The notes under the pieces are model-generated. The model was not told where the DNA came from and made no database searches. It saw only the letters and a program-made list of their open reading frames with translations. From JARRQJ01 sp963761035 (lineage in GTDB: Bacteria; Pseudomonadota; Gammaproteobacteria; DRLM01): a stretch of DNA of 64,000 nucleotides. The stretch's first letter is position 1, and each line of letters opens with the position of its first letter. Positions 35,257 through 45,000 of this stretch are shown here, in pieces. The DNA lies in NCBI GenBank assembly GCA_963761035.1, contig CAVXFH010000002.1, positions 1,984,001 through 2,048,000 of the forward strand. Direction: 5' to 3'. Position numbers and translations under genes: made by a program.

Positions 35257-35649
35257 ATGGCACAACAGACTCTTTCCAGCACCGGCCGTCGCAAGAGTTC
35301 CACGGCGCAGGTGCATCTCTCCGCGGGCTCCGGCAAGATCACCGTCAATAAGCGCACGCTGGAAGATTACTTCGGTCGTGAGACCGCAAGGCGTATCATC
35401 CGCCAGCCTCTGGAAATCACACAAACGACAGCTTCAGTCGATGTGACCGTCACGGTGCGCGGCGGCGGCAACAGCGGCCAGGCCGGAGCCATTCGCCACG
35501 GCATCGCCCGCGCCCTGGTGGAACGCGACGAGGCGATGCGCAGTACCTTGCGCAAGGCCGGGTTCCTGACCCGCGACGCCCGCGAAGTCGAACGCAAGAA
35601 GGTCGGGTTGCACAAGGCGCGGAAGCGTCCGCAGTATTCCAAGCGCTAA
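35257..35649 (+). CDS. rpsI: 30S ribosomal protein S9
   Basis: The 130-residue protein shows S-T-G-R-R-K-S-S-T-A-Q-V, G-G-G-N-S-G-Q-A-G-A-I-R-H-G-I-A-R-A-L and the basic tail ending K-R-P-Q-Y-S-K-R, which reaches the ribosomal P site. It ends the ribosomal operon. In many gammaproteobacteria petABC follows it; here a dead gene and a tRNA follow. Confidence 0.98.
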   Translation: MAQQTLSSTGRRKSSTAQVHLSAGSGKITVNKRTLEDYFGRETARRIIRQPLEITQTTASVDVTVTVRGGGNSGQAGAIRHGIARALVERDEAMRSTLRKAGFLTRDAREVERKKVGLHKARKRPQYSKR

Positions 35650-35653
35650 CGCG

Positions 35654-35690
35654 CAGCTGAAAGCCTTAAGCTTAAAGCTATAAGCTTATA
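35654..35690. repeat. AAGC-rich left arm with 12-bp palindrome
   Basis: The stretch CAGCTGAAAGCC...TATAAGCTTATA lies just before the four-helix-bundle pseudogene. It includes a perfect palindrome TATAAGCTTATA at 35679-35690 and is an imperfect inverted match to the segment at 36059-36093 on the other side of the pseudogene. Such arms suggest the gene moved as a small mobile unit. Confidence 0.4.
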
Positions 35691-35693
35691 ACC

Positions 35694-36060
35694 GTGGCGG
35701 GTTTTGAAGATCTTGATGTTTGGAAGCGGGCGAGCGGATTGTGCGTAAATGTGCATAAGGCATTTTCTGCCTGCCGCGATAGAGGATTCAAAGATCAAAT
35801 AACCAGGGCTGCTGTATCATTGCCTTCCAATATTGCTGAAGGGTCCGAGCGTGATTCCGACAAAGAATTCGCGCGTTTTTTTGCGTATTGCTAAGAGCTC
35901 TGTTGGCGAAGTTAGAACTCAGCTTTACATCGCTTATGAGCATGGATACCTACCTAAGACCTCACAGCAATCTTTGGTCGAGGAGGTTGTATAGATCTCC
36001 AAGATGATTCAAGGTCTGATAACGGCGTGCGAGCGTTCTTTGTCTTCAGAAAGCCATTAG
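35694..36060 (+). pseudogene. Four-helix-bundle (23S intervening-sequence type) protein, broken
   Basis: The first 66 codons encode A-G-F-E-D-L-D-V-W-K-R-A...V-S-L-P-S-N-I-A-E-G, a clear S23/four-helix-bundle start. A run of seven T at about 35876-35882 causes a frame change: removing one T continues the family sequence F-L-R-I-A-K-S-S-V-G-E-V-R-T-Q-L-Y-I-A-Y-E-H-G-Y. Twenty codons further a TAG at 35992-35994 replaces an expected Glu codon, and the remaining family tail ends at 36060. It is therefore broken twice. Function of the intact family is unknown. Confidence 0.8.
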
Positions 36061-36093
36061 CTTTTGACATAAAGCTTGCGGCTTGAAGCTGAT
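36059..36093. repeat. AAGC-rich right arm of the pseudogene
   Basis: AGCTTTTGACATAAAGCTTG followed by CGGCTTGAAGCTG is an imperfect inverted counterpart of the left arm at 35654-35690. Together they bracket the broken four-helix-bundle gene. Confidence 0.35.
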
Positions 36094-36097
36094 TTAT

Positions 36098-36171
36098 TGG
36101 GGGATCGTCTAGCGGTAGGACTGCGGACTCTGACTCCGCCAACCTAGGTTCGAATCCTAGTCCCCCAGCCA
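36098..36171 (+). tRNA. tRNA-Gln (anticodon CTG)
   Basis: A 74-base cloverleaf with CCA encoded: acceptor TGGGGGA pairs with TCCCCCA; the anticodon stem GCGGA/TCCGC holds the loop CTCTGAC, anticodon CTG; the T-arm carries GGTTCGAATCC. It reads CAG codons for glutamine. It stands 95 bases before the first copy of the long imperfect repeat at the edge of the accessory region; no second copy of its 3' end was seen near the other edge. Confidence 0.93.
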
Positions 36172-36265
36172 TCTAGTCCCGTCTCCGCTCCCAGTCTCCG
36201 TCGGAATTCAATTTAAGTTAAAACTATCAAACGGTTAAACCGATAAAGACCCCTCTGAATGAGGG

Positions 36266-36370
36266 CCCAACCCGAACGCCGTTGCCCCATTGTGCCGGCT
36301 ATTGCAGGCATTTTCTCCGCCCGCCATTATCGTGGTTCGGTTTGGAGGAGATGAAGGATGGGGTGGGAGC
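36266..36370 (+). repeat. Left copy of the ~105-bp imperfect direct repeat
   Basis: This copy aligns with 62694-62798 in the same orientation, about 80% identical by eye with one single-base gap. A 21-bp segment at 36329-36349, starting ATCGTGGTTCGG, is identical to 62758-62778. A nine-base central block is almost fully different. The copy ends 37 bases from the recombinase stop codon. It may be an island boundary or a remnant of a repeated element. Confidence 0.65.
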
Positions 36371-36407
36371 TACACAACGCTCGCGAGGTTGGGGATTTAG
36401 AGGGTAA

Positions 36408-38138
36408 TCAGCCCGTGTGTCGCAGGTTGAATTTGAGGCGCTGATGTTCCCAATCCAGGGGGATGGATTCCCGGAATTGATCCACCGTCCAGGTGGGCGG
36501 GATTTTTCCCTTGATGATGGCCTCCTGGATATCCGGTGCCAAATAGGCCAGCCGGATCATCTGGGCAATGTAACGCTGTGTGACATTTTCTTGCTGGGCG
36601 ATCTTGGCCAGGGAGGCGGTTTTTCCCGACAATAAACCGTCGTTCCAGATTAGCGCTTTCTTCAATGCCCGCTGCAGTCCCTGGACCAGCATCGAGTGGG
36701 GTTGGGGAATGGGGGTGAGACGATCGCCGAGCATGACCTTGACTTCCCGGCCATAGCGGCGCAGCGATAGCGGAAGGACCCAGGTTTTCGTGTCGTTTTG
36801 TTCGGCCTCATCGGTGGAAGCGGAATCTGTGTTCTCGGGAGTGATCCCCAAGAGTTTCCACAGTCCCGCCATCGCGAGTGTGATCGTTATCGCCTGCCGA
36901 CCCACCGCGATTTTCTTGATCAGGGTCTTGAGCAGAATTATTTTCGGCTGAGGGGAGGGCGAGCGCAGGTCATGGCGAAGCTGCTCCAGGGGTTTGGTCA
37001 GATCCGCCATCTGTTTCGGGCTTAATTGTTCTGGAATGAGTGCCAATACCTCGGTTGCCGAGGAAAAGAGATTTTCAATCTTGTTCAAAATAGGCGTTTC
37101 AATTTCCAGCGCCGGGATCCGCTTGATACTCCCAGCATCCTTGTCCTTAAATTGTAAGAGCGCTTGACTCACATAATAGCGATACCGCCGTTGTCCTTTG
37201 CGAGTGAAAGTGGGACTCATGGCATACCCCCGGTCGTCCCATAGCAGACCCGTTAATAAACTGGGATCTTTGGTCGCAGCGCGCGGGCCGCATTGTTGTT
37301 GATGATCGTTGAGCTGTGCTTGGACATGCTCCCACAGTTTCAAATCAATGATTGGCGCATGTGGTCCCGCATAGTGTTTCTCTTTATGTTTCACCTTCCC
37401 AACATAGACCGGATTCTTCAGCAGGGTATATAAGGCACCTCGGCTGAGTGAGGCTCCTCCCGAAGGGTTTCCAGCCCGCGAGGTCCGGCATTTGCTCTTG
37501 ATGCCTTTCTCATCCAGCAAAGTCTTAAGTGCTCGTACACTCCCCAGCCGGTGGTACTGCTCATAAATCAGCTTCACCACCTTGGCCTCTTTGGGATTGA
37601 CTACCAAGATCTTATCGATTACGTCATACCCCAGCGGAGTCGGTCCACCCATCCACATCCCTTTCTTCTTGGAGGCAGTAATCTTGTCCCGAATCCGTTC
37701 CCCAGTAACTTCCCGCTCGAACTGGGCAAAGGACAATAAGACGTTTAGGGTCAATCGACCCATGGAGGTGGAGGTATTGAAGTGCTGGGTGACTGAGACA
37801 AAGGAGACCCCGTGTTTTTCGAAGGTCTCCACCATCCGCACGAAATCTGCCAGAGAGCGGCTTAACCGATCGACCTTATAAACCACCACCACATCGATCT
37901 GGCTGGCGTGGATCTTTTCCAATAATCGGTTCAACCCCGGCCGTACCATCGTCCCGCCGGAAAAGCCGCCGTCGTTATATTCTTCCGGCATGACTTTCCA
38001 GCCTTCCGATTGCTGGCTCTTGATATAAGCCTCGCAGGCCTCCCGCTGGGCATGGAGCGAATTGAAGGATTGCTCGAGACCATCCTCAGAAGATTTTCGC
38101 GTGTAGACCGCGCAGCGAATGATTGCCTCCGGCTTCAT
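36408..38138 (-). CDS. Large serine recombinase
   Basis: The 576-residue protein has an N-terminal resolvase domain with the catalytic serine in V-Y-T-R-K-S16-S, Y-K-V-D-R-L-S-R-S, and E-R-E-V-T-G-E-R-I-R-D-K, then a recombinase domain with G-P-T-P-L-G-Y and L-L-K-N-P-V-Y-V-G-K, and a zinc-ribbon-like region where the usual cysteines are mostly missing. It would catalyse site-specific integration or excision. Its start overlaps the DUF2924 stop by 4 bases. It is the most likely mover of the accessory region. Confidence 0.9.
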   Translation of the reverse strand: MKPEAIIRCAVYTRKSSEDGLEQSFNSLHAQREACEAYIKSQQSEGWKVMPEEYNDGGFSGGTMVRPGLNRLLEKIHASQIDVVVVYKVDRLSRSLADFVRMVETFEKHGVSFVSVTQHFNTSTSMGRLTLNVLLSFAQFEREVTGERIRDKITASKKKGMWMGGPTPLGYDVIDKILVVNPKEAKVVKLIYEQYHRLGSVRALKTLLDEKGIKSKCRTSRAGNPSGGASLSRGALYTLLKNPVYVGKVKHKEKHYAGPHAPIIDLKLWEHVQAQLNDHQQQCGPRAATKDPSLLTGLLWDDRGYAMSPTFTRKGQRRYRYYVSQALLQFKDKDAGSIKRIPALEIETPILNKIENLFSSATEVLALIPEQLSPKQMADLTKPLEQLRHDLRSPSPQPKIILLKTLIKKIAVGRQAITITLAMAGLWKLLGITPENTDSASTDEAEQNDTKTWVLPLSLRRYGREVKVMLGDRLTPIPQPHSMLVQGLQRALKKALIWNDGLLSGKTASLAKIAQQENVTQRYIAQMIRLAYLAPDIQEAIIKGKIPPTWTVDQFRESIPLDWEHQRLKFNLRHTG

Positions 38139-38572
38139 GCGCTCTCTTTATCTACACCAAAAAACCGAGGACCCGACCACCGTGTGCCAGTGATGAGGCG
38201 GGCGATTTCGGAGAGGCTGCTGAAATGTGCTCCTTGGTACCAAAAGCCTTTATCTAGCACGGTGACCTCATGGGTTTCGCCCTGCCAAGCGCGGATCAAC
38301 CGGGTTCCGGTCTTGAATTGAATCCGTTCCTGAGTAGGGCCATGCACCGCAGCCTTCAATAGCCGAGCACGGAGCTTGGAGATATCCTCATCCTGCACTT
38401 GTGCTTGGATTGCCCAGGCGAGATTGCCCCGTAAAACCCAAGGGCTAGCCTTTGGGGGTGGAGGCTGGTCGAATACCGCCTCGAACCAGAGGCGAAGGGT
38501 GGATAATGAGGCCTTTTCCAAGGCCTCCACCGACAGGGTTTTGACATCCAAACCAATACACTTTTTTGCCAT
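38135..38572 (-). CDS. DUF2924 protein coupled to the recombinase
   Basis: The 145-residue protein contains the DUF2924 C-terminal block: R-A-W-Q-G-E-T-H-E-V-T-V, G-F-W-Y-Q-G and S-L-S-E-I-A-R-L-I-T-G-T-R-W-S-G-P-R-F-F-G. It is co-oriented and overlaps the recombinase by 4 bases. DUF2924 genes often accompany such recombinases, but their role is unknown; a DNA-binding or directionality function is only a guess. The frame is open to 38641 through a TTG, but the ATG at 38572 fits the family start. Confidence 0.8.
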   Translation of the reverse strand: MAKKCIGLDVKTLSVEALEKASLSTLRLWFEAVFDQPPPPKASPWVLRGNLAWAIQAQVQDEDISKLRARLLKAAVHGPTQERIQFKTGTRLIRAWQGETHEVTVLDKGFWYQGAHFSSLSEIARLITGTRWSGPRFFGVDKESA

Positions 38573-38748
38573 GGCATGGACATTTGTCCATACCAACCTA
38601 AAAATAGCCAGTTGTTTTGCCCGGTTTCGACTGATGTGCAAGAATCCGCTTATACCTTTGGCCTAAAACAGCTTTTATAGGCTAGGTATTAACGGAGTAG
38701 CAGTACATTATGCGAGTCACTAAATAAAATAATGAGAATTCTTTATTA

Positions 38749-40883
38749 ATGTCCCAACTCGAACACATCGAAGCCATTGAAAAACGCCTCTGGAGCGCGG
38801 CGGACACCCTGCGCGCCAACTCCAACTACGCCAGCAACGAATACTTCCTGCCGGTCATGGGCCTGGTGTTCCTGCGTCACGCCTACAGCCGCTATCTGGC
38901 GGTGAAGGAGCAGATCGAGCCCAAGCCTGCCCAGCCGCGGCGGCAAGACCCGCGCCGCTGACCAAGGAAGACTTCTCCCAGCAGAGCGCCATCTTCCTGC
39001 AGCCCCAAGGCGCAGTTCGACTATCTCGTTTCACTGCCCGACAGCGCCGACCGCGCCAAGCGCCATCATCGAGGCCATGGAGTCCATCGAGGCCGACTAC
39101 GAGAACCTGCGCGGCGTCCTGCCCAAGAGCGAATATCAGGAACTGGACAACCAGGTGCTCGGCCAGCTGCTGCGCACCCTCAACCCCGACGAGCTGAAGA
39201 AGGTCTCGGGTGACGTCTTCGGCCGCATCTACGAATACTTCCTCACCCAGTTCGCCGATCAGAAGGCCCACGACGGCGGCGAGTTCTTCACCCCCATCTC
39301 GCTGGTCTCGCTGATCGCCCACGTGCTCGACCCTGAGCGCGGCACTGTGCTGGACCCGGCCTGCGGCTCCGGCGGCATGTTCGTGCAGAGCGCGCGCATC
39401 GTCGAGGAGCACGGCCAGAGCCCCACCGAGCGGCTCACCTTCCGCGGCCTGGAGAAGAACGCCACCACCATCCGCCTGGCCAAGATGAACCTGGCCGTCC
39501 ACGGCCTGGAAGGCGACATCCAGAAGGCTATCACCTACTACGAAGACCCGCACGAACTGGTGGGCAAGGCCGACTACGTCATGGCCAATCCGCCCTTCAA
39601 CGTGGACGAGATCGACGCCGACAAGGTCAAGAGCGACCCGCGCCTGCCCTTCGGCCTGCCCGGCGTCAACAAGAAGGAAAAGGTCTAGCAACGGCAACTA
39701 CGTCTGGATCAGCTATTTCTACAGCTATCTGAACGAGAAGGGCCGCGCCGGTTTCGTCATGTCCTCCCAGGCCTCCAGCGCCGGCGGCGGCGAGGCCAAG
39801 GTGCGGCAGAAGCTGGTGGAGACCGGCGACGTGGACATCATGATCGCCATCCGCTCCAACTTCTTCTACACCCGCACCGTGCCCTGCGAGCTGTGGTTCC
39901 TCAACCGCAACAAGCCTGAGGCCCACAAAGACAAGGTGCTGATGATCGACGCCCGCAACATCTACCGCAAGGTTACGCGCAAGATCTACGACTTCTCCCC
40001 CGAGCAGCAGCAAAACCTGCTGGCCATCGTCTGGCTCTACCGCGGACAGACCGAACGCTATCTGCAACTGGTTTCCGGCTACTCCGCCGCATCGCTCGAT
40101 GAAGCGCAGCCTGTTTTGAACTGCAAGATGAGACGGACAGACTGATCGAGCCGCTTGCCGGACTTCGCCGATGCACTGAAGGCCCTGCGAAAAACGCTCG
40201 CACCCTTCCTAAAGATACGCCTGCCCACAGAGAGCGGCCCAGGCTGAGGTATCTAAAAGGAATCTCGACGAAGCCGATAGGCCAACTTTTCGAGTCCGAT
40301 ATCGATGCAGTTCCACAAGACCTCGCCGAGCAAGCAAGCAGACAATGGAAGACCCAGAAGACCACCAATGGCGAACTCAACAAAGCTCGTCGACCGCTTC
40401 GCGCCCCTGGCCGAGACCAGCCGCGACCTGGTCAAGCAGACCGACCTGCTCTACAAGCTCGCCAGCCGCCTCATCGAAACCTGCGAGAACGAATGCGACG
40501 CCAGAGACAGCGACGCCTGGGTCGAGCCGCGACATCACCCGCGCCCGCAAGGCCGCCGACGAAGCCCGCCAACTGGCCGTCGAACAGCTCAAGCAGGTGC
40601 GCTACTTCTGGAAACAGGCCCACTGGCTCACCGAACGCTTCCCCGAGGCCAAGCTGCGCGATGTGGAAGGGCTGGTCAAGCTGGTGGACATCAACGAGAT
40701 CGAGGCCAACGACTGGAGCCTGACCCCCGGCCGCTACGTCGGCGTCGCCCCGGAGGAAGTGGACGAGGACTTCGACTTCGAGGAGGCCCTGCGCGAAATC
40801 CATGTGGAACTGGAAGACCTCAACGCCGAGGCCGTCAACTGGCGGCGACGATCAAAAAGAATTTTGAGGAGTTGGGGGTATGA
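38749..40883 (+). pseudogene. hsdM: Type I restriction-modification methyltransferase subunit, many frameshifts
   Basis: The concatenated frames give a full HsdM: N-terminal helical domain (S-Q-L-E-H-I-E-A-I-E-K-R-L-W), SAM motif D-P-A-C-G-S-G-G-M, catalytic N-P-P-F in M-A-N-P-P-F-N-V, and C-terminal coiled region. Apparent single-base indels occur near 38926, 38955, 39005, 39061, 39686, 40110, 40155, 40240, 40281, 40385, 40523 and 40840. No clear in-frame nonsense mutation was seen between them. As written the gene cannot make HsdM. Either the sequence has errors here or the gene died very recently. The reconstructed TGA at 40881 overlaps the hsdS start. Confidence 0.85.
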
Positions 40884-42082
40884 ACCGTCTGATTATCGGC
40901 CCCATCAATGATTTTGCATTGGGGATATACGACGGCCCTCATGCAACTCCCAAGGAATCCGATGAAGGGCCAATATTTCTAGGCATTAAGAACGTCACAC
41001 CCCAAGGCACGCTGGACTTTTCCGAGATCAAGCATGTTTCCGAACAGGAATATCCGAGATGGACAAAGCGAGTGATCCCACGGGAAAACGATATTGTGTT
41101 TTCCTATGAGGCGACATTGCACCGATATGCATTGATCCCAGATGGTTTTAGGGGGTGCTTGGGACGTCGCATGGCTTTAGTGCGTCCGGACCCTGCGAAA
41201 GTTCATGCGCGCTTTCTGCATTACTACTTCCTGACGCCAGCTTGGCGATCTGTAGTTGAGGCTAACATTATCAGCGGCGCCACTGTCGACCGTGTGCCTT
41301 TGACAAAATTTCCAGATTTCGAAGTTCGGCTGCCTGATATCAATGTTCAAACCCGCATCGCCTCAATCCTCTCCGCCTACGACGACCTGATCGAAAACAA
41401 CCGGCGGCGGATTCAGTTGCTGGAACAGGCCGCCCGACTGCTCTACAAGGAATGGTTCGTCCACCTCCGCTTCCCCGGCCATGAGCATGTCAAAATCAAA
41501 GACGGCGTGCCGGAGGGGTGGGAGAAGAAGATGCTTGGTGATTTGTGTGTCGAGATCAGGGAGTCAGTGTCGCCTGAAATGTTGGAGCCAGAGACGCCAT
41601 ATATTGGTTTGGAACACATGCCGCGACGCTCGATTTCACTAAGCAAGTGGGGCACGGTTGAGCAGGTCACAAGCAGTAAGCATAGATTCCGCGAAAACGA
41701 GATATTGTTCGGAAAGATTCGCCCGTACTTTCATAAAGTAGGAATCGCATTCACCGATGGCGTGGCCTCGTCAGATGCCATCATTATCCGTCCACTTAAT
41801 GATGTGTTATTGCCGCTTGTTCTGATGACAGCGTCAAGTGACGGCTTTGTTGCCGTGACAGCACAGACAATGAAAGAAGGCTCAAAAATGCCACGGGCGG
41901 ATTGGAAACAAATGCAACAGTATAGTGTTCCACTACCGCCAGACAGCCTATTAAAAATGTTCAACAGCCTTATTGAGCCAATAACCAGCCAACTTAAAGT
42001 GCTTAGCTTTAACAATCGGAATCTAGAAAAGGCCCGCGACCTGCTCCTGCCGCGCCTGATGAATAGGGAGATTGTAGCCTGA
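40880..42082 (+). CDS. hsdS: Type I restriction-modification specificity subunit
   Basis: The 400-residue protein has two target-recognition domains, each followed by a conserved helical spacer: T-R-I-A-S-I-L-S-A-Y-D-D-L-I-E-N-N-R-R-R-I near residue 155 and L-L-P-R-L-M-N-R-E-I at the end. It decides which DNA sequence is methylated and cut. Its start overlaps the hsdM stop (ATGA), and its stop overlaps the next start (TGATG). The first recognition domain is AT-richer than hsdM, as is usual for exchanged domains. Confidence 0.92.
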   Translation: MNRLIIGPINDFALGIYDGPHATPKESDEGPIFLGIKNVTPQGTLDFSEIKHVSEQEYPRWTKRVIPRENDIVFSYEATLHRYALIPDGFRGCLGRRMALVRPDPAKVHARFLHYYFLTPAWRSVVEANIISGATVDRVPLTKFPDFEVRLPDINVQTRIASILSAYDDLIENNRRRIQLLEQAARLLYKEWFVHLRFPGHEHVKIKDGVPEGWEKKMLGDLCVEIRESVSPEMLEPETPYIGLEHMPRRSISLSKWGTVEQVTSSKHRFRENEILFGKIRPYFHKVGIAFTDGVASSDAIIIRPLNDVLLPLVLMTASSDGFVAVTAQTMKEGSKMPRADWKQMQQYSVPLPPDSLLKMFNSLIEPITSQLKVLSFNNRNLEKARDLLLPRLMNREIVA

Positions 42083-45000
42083 TGCCCGCTTTTGTCGCGA
42101 ATGGGCCAGATATTCCTGAACATTTATTGCAGACGCATGAGGATGGGAAAGTCGTTTTCTTCTGTGGTGCGGGCATTTCTACTCCAGCAGGTTTGCCGCT
42201 TTTCAGAGGGCTAGTTGATCGCATCTATATTGAGTTGGGTGCTACAAAGACACCTGTAGAGCAAAAAGCTTATGAAAAAGAGCAATATGACGCGACGCTT
42301 GATCAGCTTGAGCGAAGATATCCAGGTCAGCGTATCGCTGTAAGGTCGAAGCTCTCGACTATTCTTGAGCCTAAGTGGCGTAGAAAAGATGCAACGACTA
42401 CACATCAGGCACTACTGCAATTGGCGTCTGACAGGAAGGGTGCTGTCAAGATTGTTACCACTAATTTTGACAGAATCTTCCAGCGGGTTATAACCAAGCA
42501 GAAACTTAATATTCCTACTTTGGCGGCGCCCCTTCTACCAATACCTAAGCCGAGTCGTTGGCATGGAGTGGTACACCTGCATGGATTATTGCTGGATGGA
42601 GCAGACGATACAACACTAAACCGCCTGGTTCTTAGTAGCGGTGATTTTGGTTTGGCATATTTAACTGAGCGTTGGGCGGCTCGCTTTGTCAGTGAGCTAT
42701 TTCGATATTACACAGTATGCTTTGTTGGTTATGGTATTAATGATCCTGTTCTGCGCTATATGATGGATGCGCTTGCTGCTGATGAGTTGCTTGGTGAGAG
42801 AAAGCCAGAAGCATACGCATTCGCCAGTTTCCAAGAAGGCCAAGAAGACGAAATTTTAACGGAATGGGGGGCAAAGGGGGTTACACCGTTACTGTATAAA
42901 GTACCTACGGCTACGCAAGACCATTCTACACTCCATCGAACACTTAAAGCGTGGGCTGATACATACCGCGACGGTGTGCGGGGTAAGGAGATGATAGTCA
43001 CGCAGCACGCGAGTACGCCGCCACTAGCCCCATCACGCTCTGACTTTGCTGTTGGTCGGGTACTGTGGGCACTAACTGATGGGTTGGCTGCGAAGCACTT
43101 CGCTGACATGGATCCCGTTCCACCGTTAAAATGGCTCGAACCACTGAGCGAAAACCATTATGGATATAGGGATTTAGCGCGCTTTGGGGTATCTCCAAAT
43201 AGCAAGGAAGATAGTCAGCTACATTTCAGCACGATTAGCCGTCCCGCTCCATATACACATTCTCCACTAATGTGCATTGTTGATATGGGTATGCGGGGAA
43301 GCCACTGGGACGATGTAATGTTTCAATTGGCGCGTTGGCTAACGCGGCACATTAATGATCCCGAGTTGATTATCTGGCTTGCTAATAAGGGTGGTCAGTT
43401 GCATGAGCGGTTTGTCTGGCTGATCCGCGATCATATTGAAAAAATAGAGCGGTTAAGTGCGGAGGGGAAGCAGGACGAACTGGATCGCATTCGGGTAGAT
43501 TCGCCAAATGCTATCCCGAGCATATTAATGCGTACCCTCTGGCGTATCCTTTTGACAGGTCGAGTCAAGTCGCAAGCCCGACATTTTGATCTCTACGATT
43601 GGTTGCGCCTGATTAAGCTGGAAGGTATGACGCCTTCATTGCGTATGCAGTTGCACGAAATTCTTACGCCGTGCGTAACACTGCGTGCTCCTTTTCGTTG
43701 GTATGAAGACGAAACTGATACTGCTGAAACCACGAGTATCGAAAACATTGTCCATTGGGAGCTCGTGTTATCCAGTGACAATATACATTCTGCATTACGA
43801 GATCGGCCGCCCGGGTCTCATTGGCAGTCCGCATTACCTGATCTGCTAGAGGACTTCACAATACTGTTGCGTGATGCGATGGATTTGAGGCGCGAATTGG
43901 GTGGTGCAGCAGAAAAGAGTGATTTGTCTTACATTCATCAACCTTCAATCAGTGAGCATGAACAAAATAGAGATTTTCATGATTGGACAGCTTTAGTAGA
44001 CCTTTGTCGCGACGCATGGTTAGCAACCGAACAAAAAGATCGGGAGCGGGCTCGGCATTTGGCTGAAGGTTGGTGGCAGGTGTCTTATCCCGTATTCAAG
44101 CGGTTAGCTATGTTTACGGCTGCTCAATGCGACATAATCTCAAGCCGAAAGGCGTTGAATTGGATTCTGAGTGATAAGTGCTGGTGGCTATGGTCGGTGG
44201 AAACCGAACGCGAGGCATTGCGCCTATTGGTGGCATTGGCGCCAAGACTAGTCGATTCGGAAATGGATGAACTTGGAGGCGCTATCTTGTTAGGCCCGCC
44301 ACGTGAGATGTTCAAGGCAGATCTTGAACAGGAAAAGTGGAATCATCTAGTGGAGCGTGAGATCTGGTTGCGACTTGCCAAATTGCAGGCCGCCGGTGGG
44401 GTATTGAGCAAGAAGGCAAAAGATAAGCTAGACGGGCTATCCCAGTCGTATCCCAGTTGGAAATTGGCGGCTGATGAGCGAGATGAATTTCCATTTTGGA
44501 TGGGTGGCGGTTGGGGGAAGGAGATGGAAAATGCCCCGGATTTCGAGTTGGCCCCACGTTCACACCAGGAGTTGGTTAACTGGCTGCAGAAGTATCCTAG
44601 TTCTGATCGCTGGCACTCGCAAGATGGTTGGCGCGAATGTTGTCGTGAGGACTTTTCTATTGCTTTAGGCGCCTTATCTGAGATCGCAGAAAATGATCAG
44701 TGGCCATCGGATCGGTGGCGCGATATCTTGCAGATTGGCGCTGATGAAGCACTACTAAAACAATCATGGCCAAGTTTGGCGGTGATCCTCGCCGGTGCTC
44801 CTGATGAAACAATACAAACATTGTCCACTAGTCTCAGTGGGTGGCTTAAAGCACAAGCCAAAATATTTGAAGGTCAAGAGAAAGAATTTTTTGATCTTAT
44901 TCGTCGTATTCTAAAGATAGACCACCAAGGCGGCGTCGACGCCGATGATGACCCGGTTCTTCGCGCTATCAATCACCCCATTGGACACGTCACAGAGGCG

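Noticed and set aside
36098..36171. tRNA-Gln as the attachment site of the accessory region.
   Set aside because: No copy of the tRNA 3' end was found near the right edge, and the recombinase is of the serine type, which seldom uses tRNA ends.
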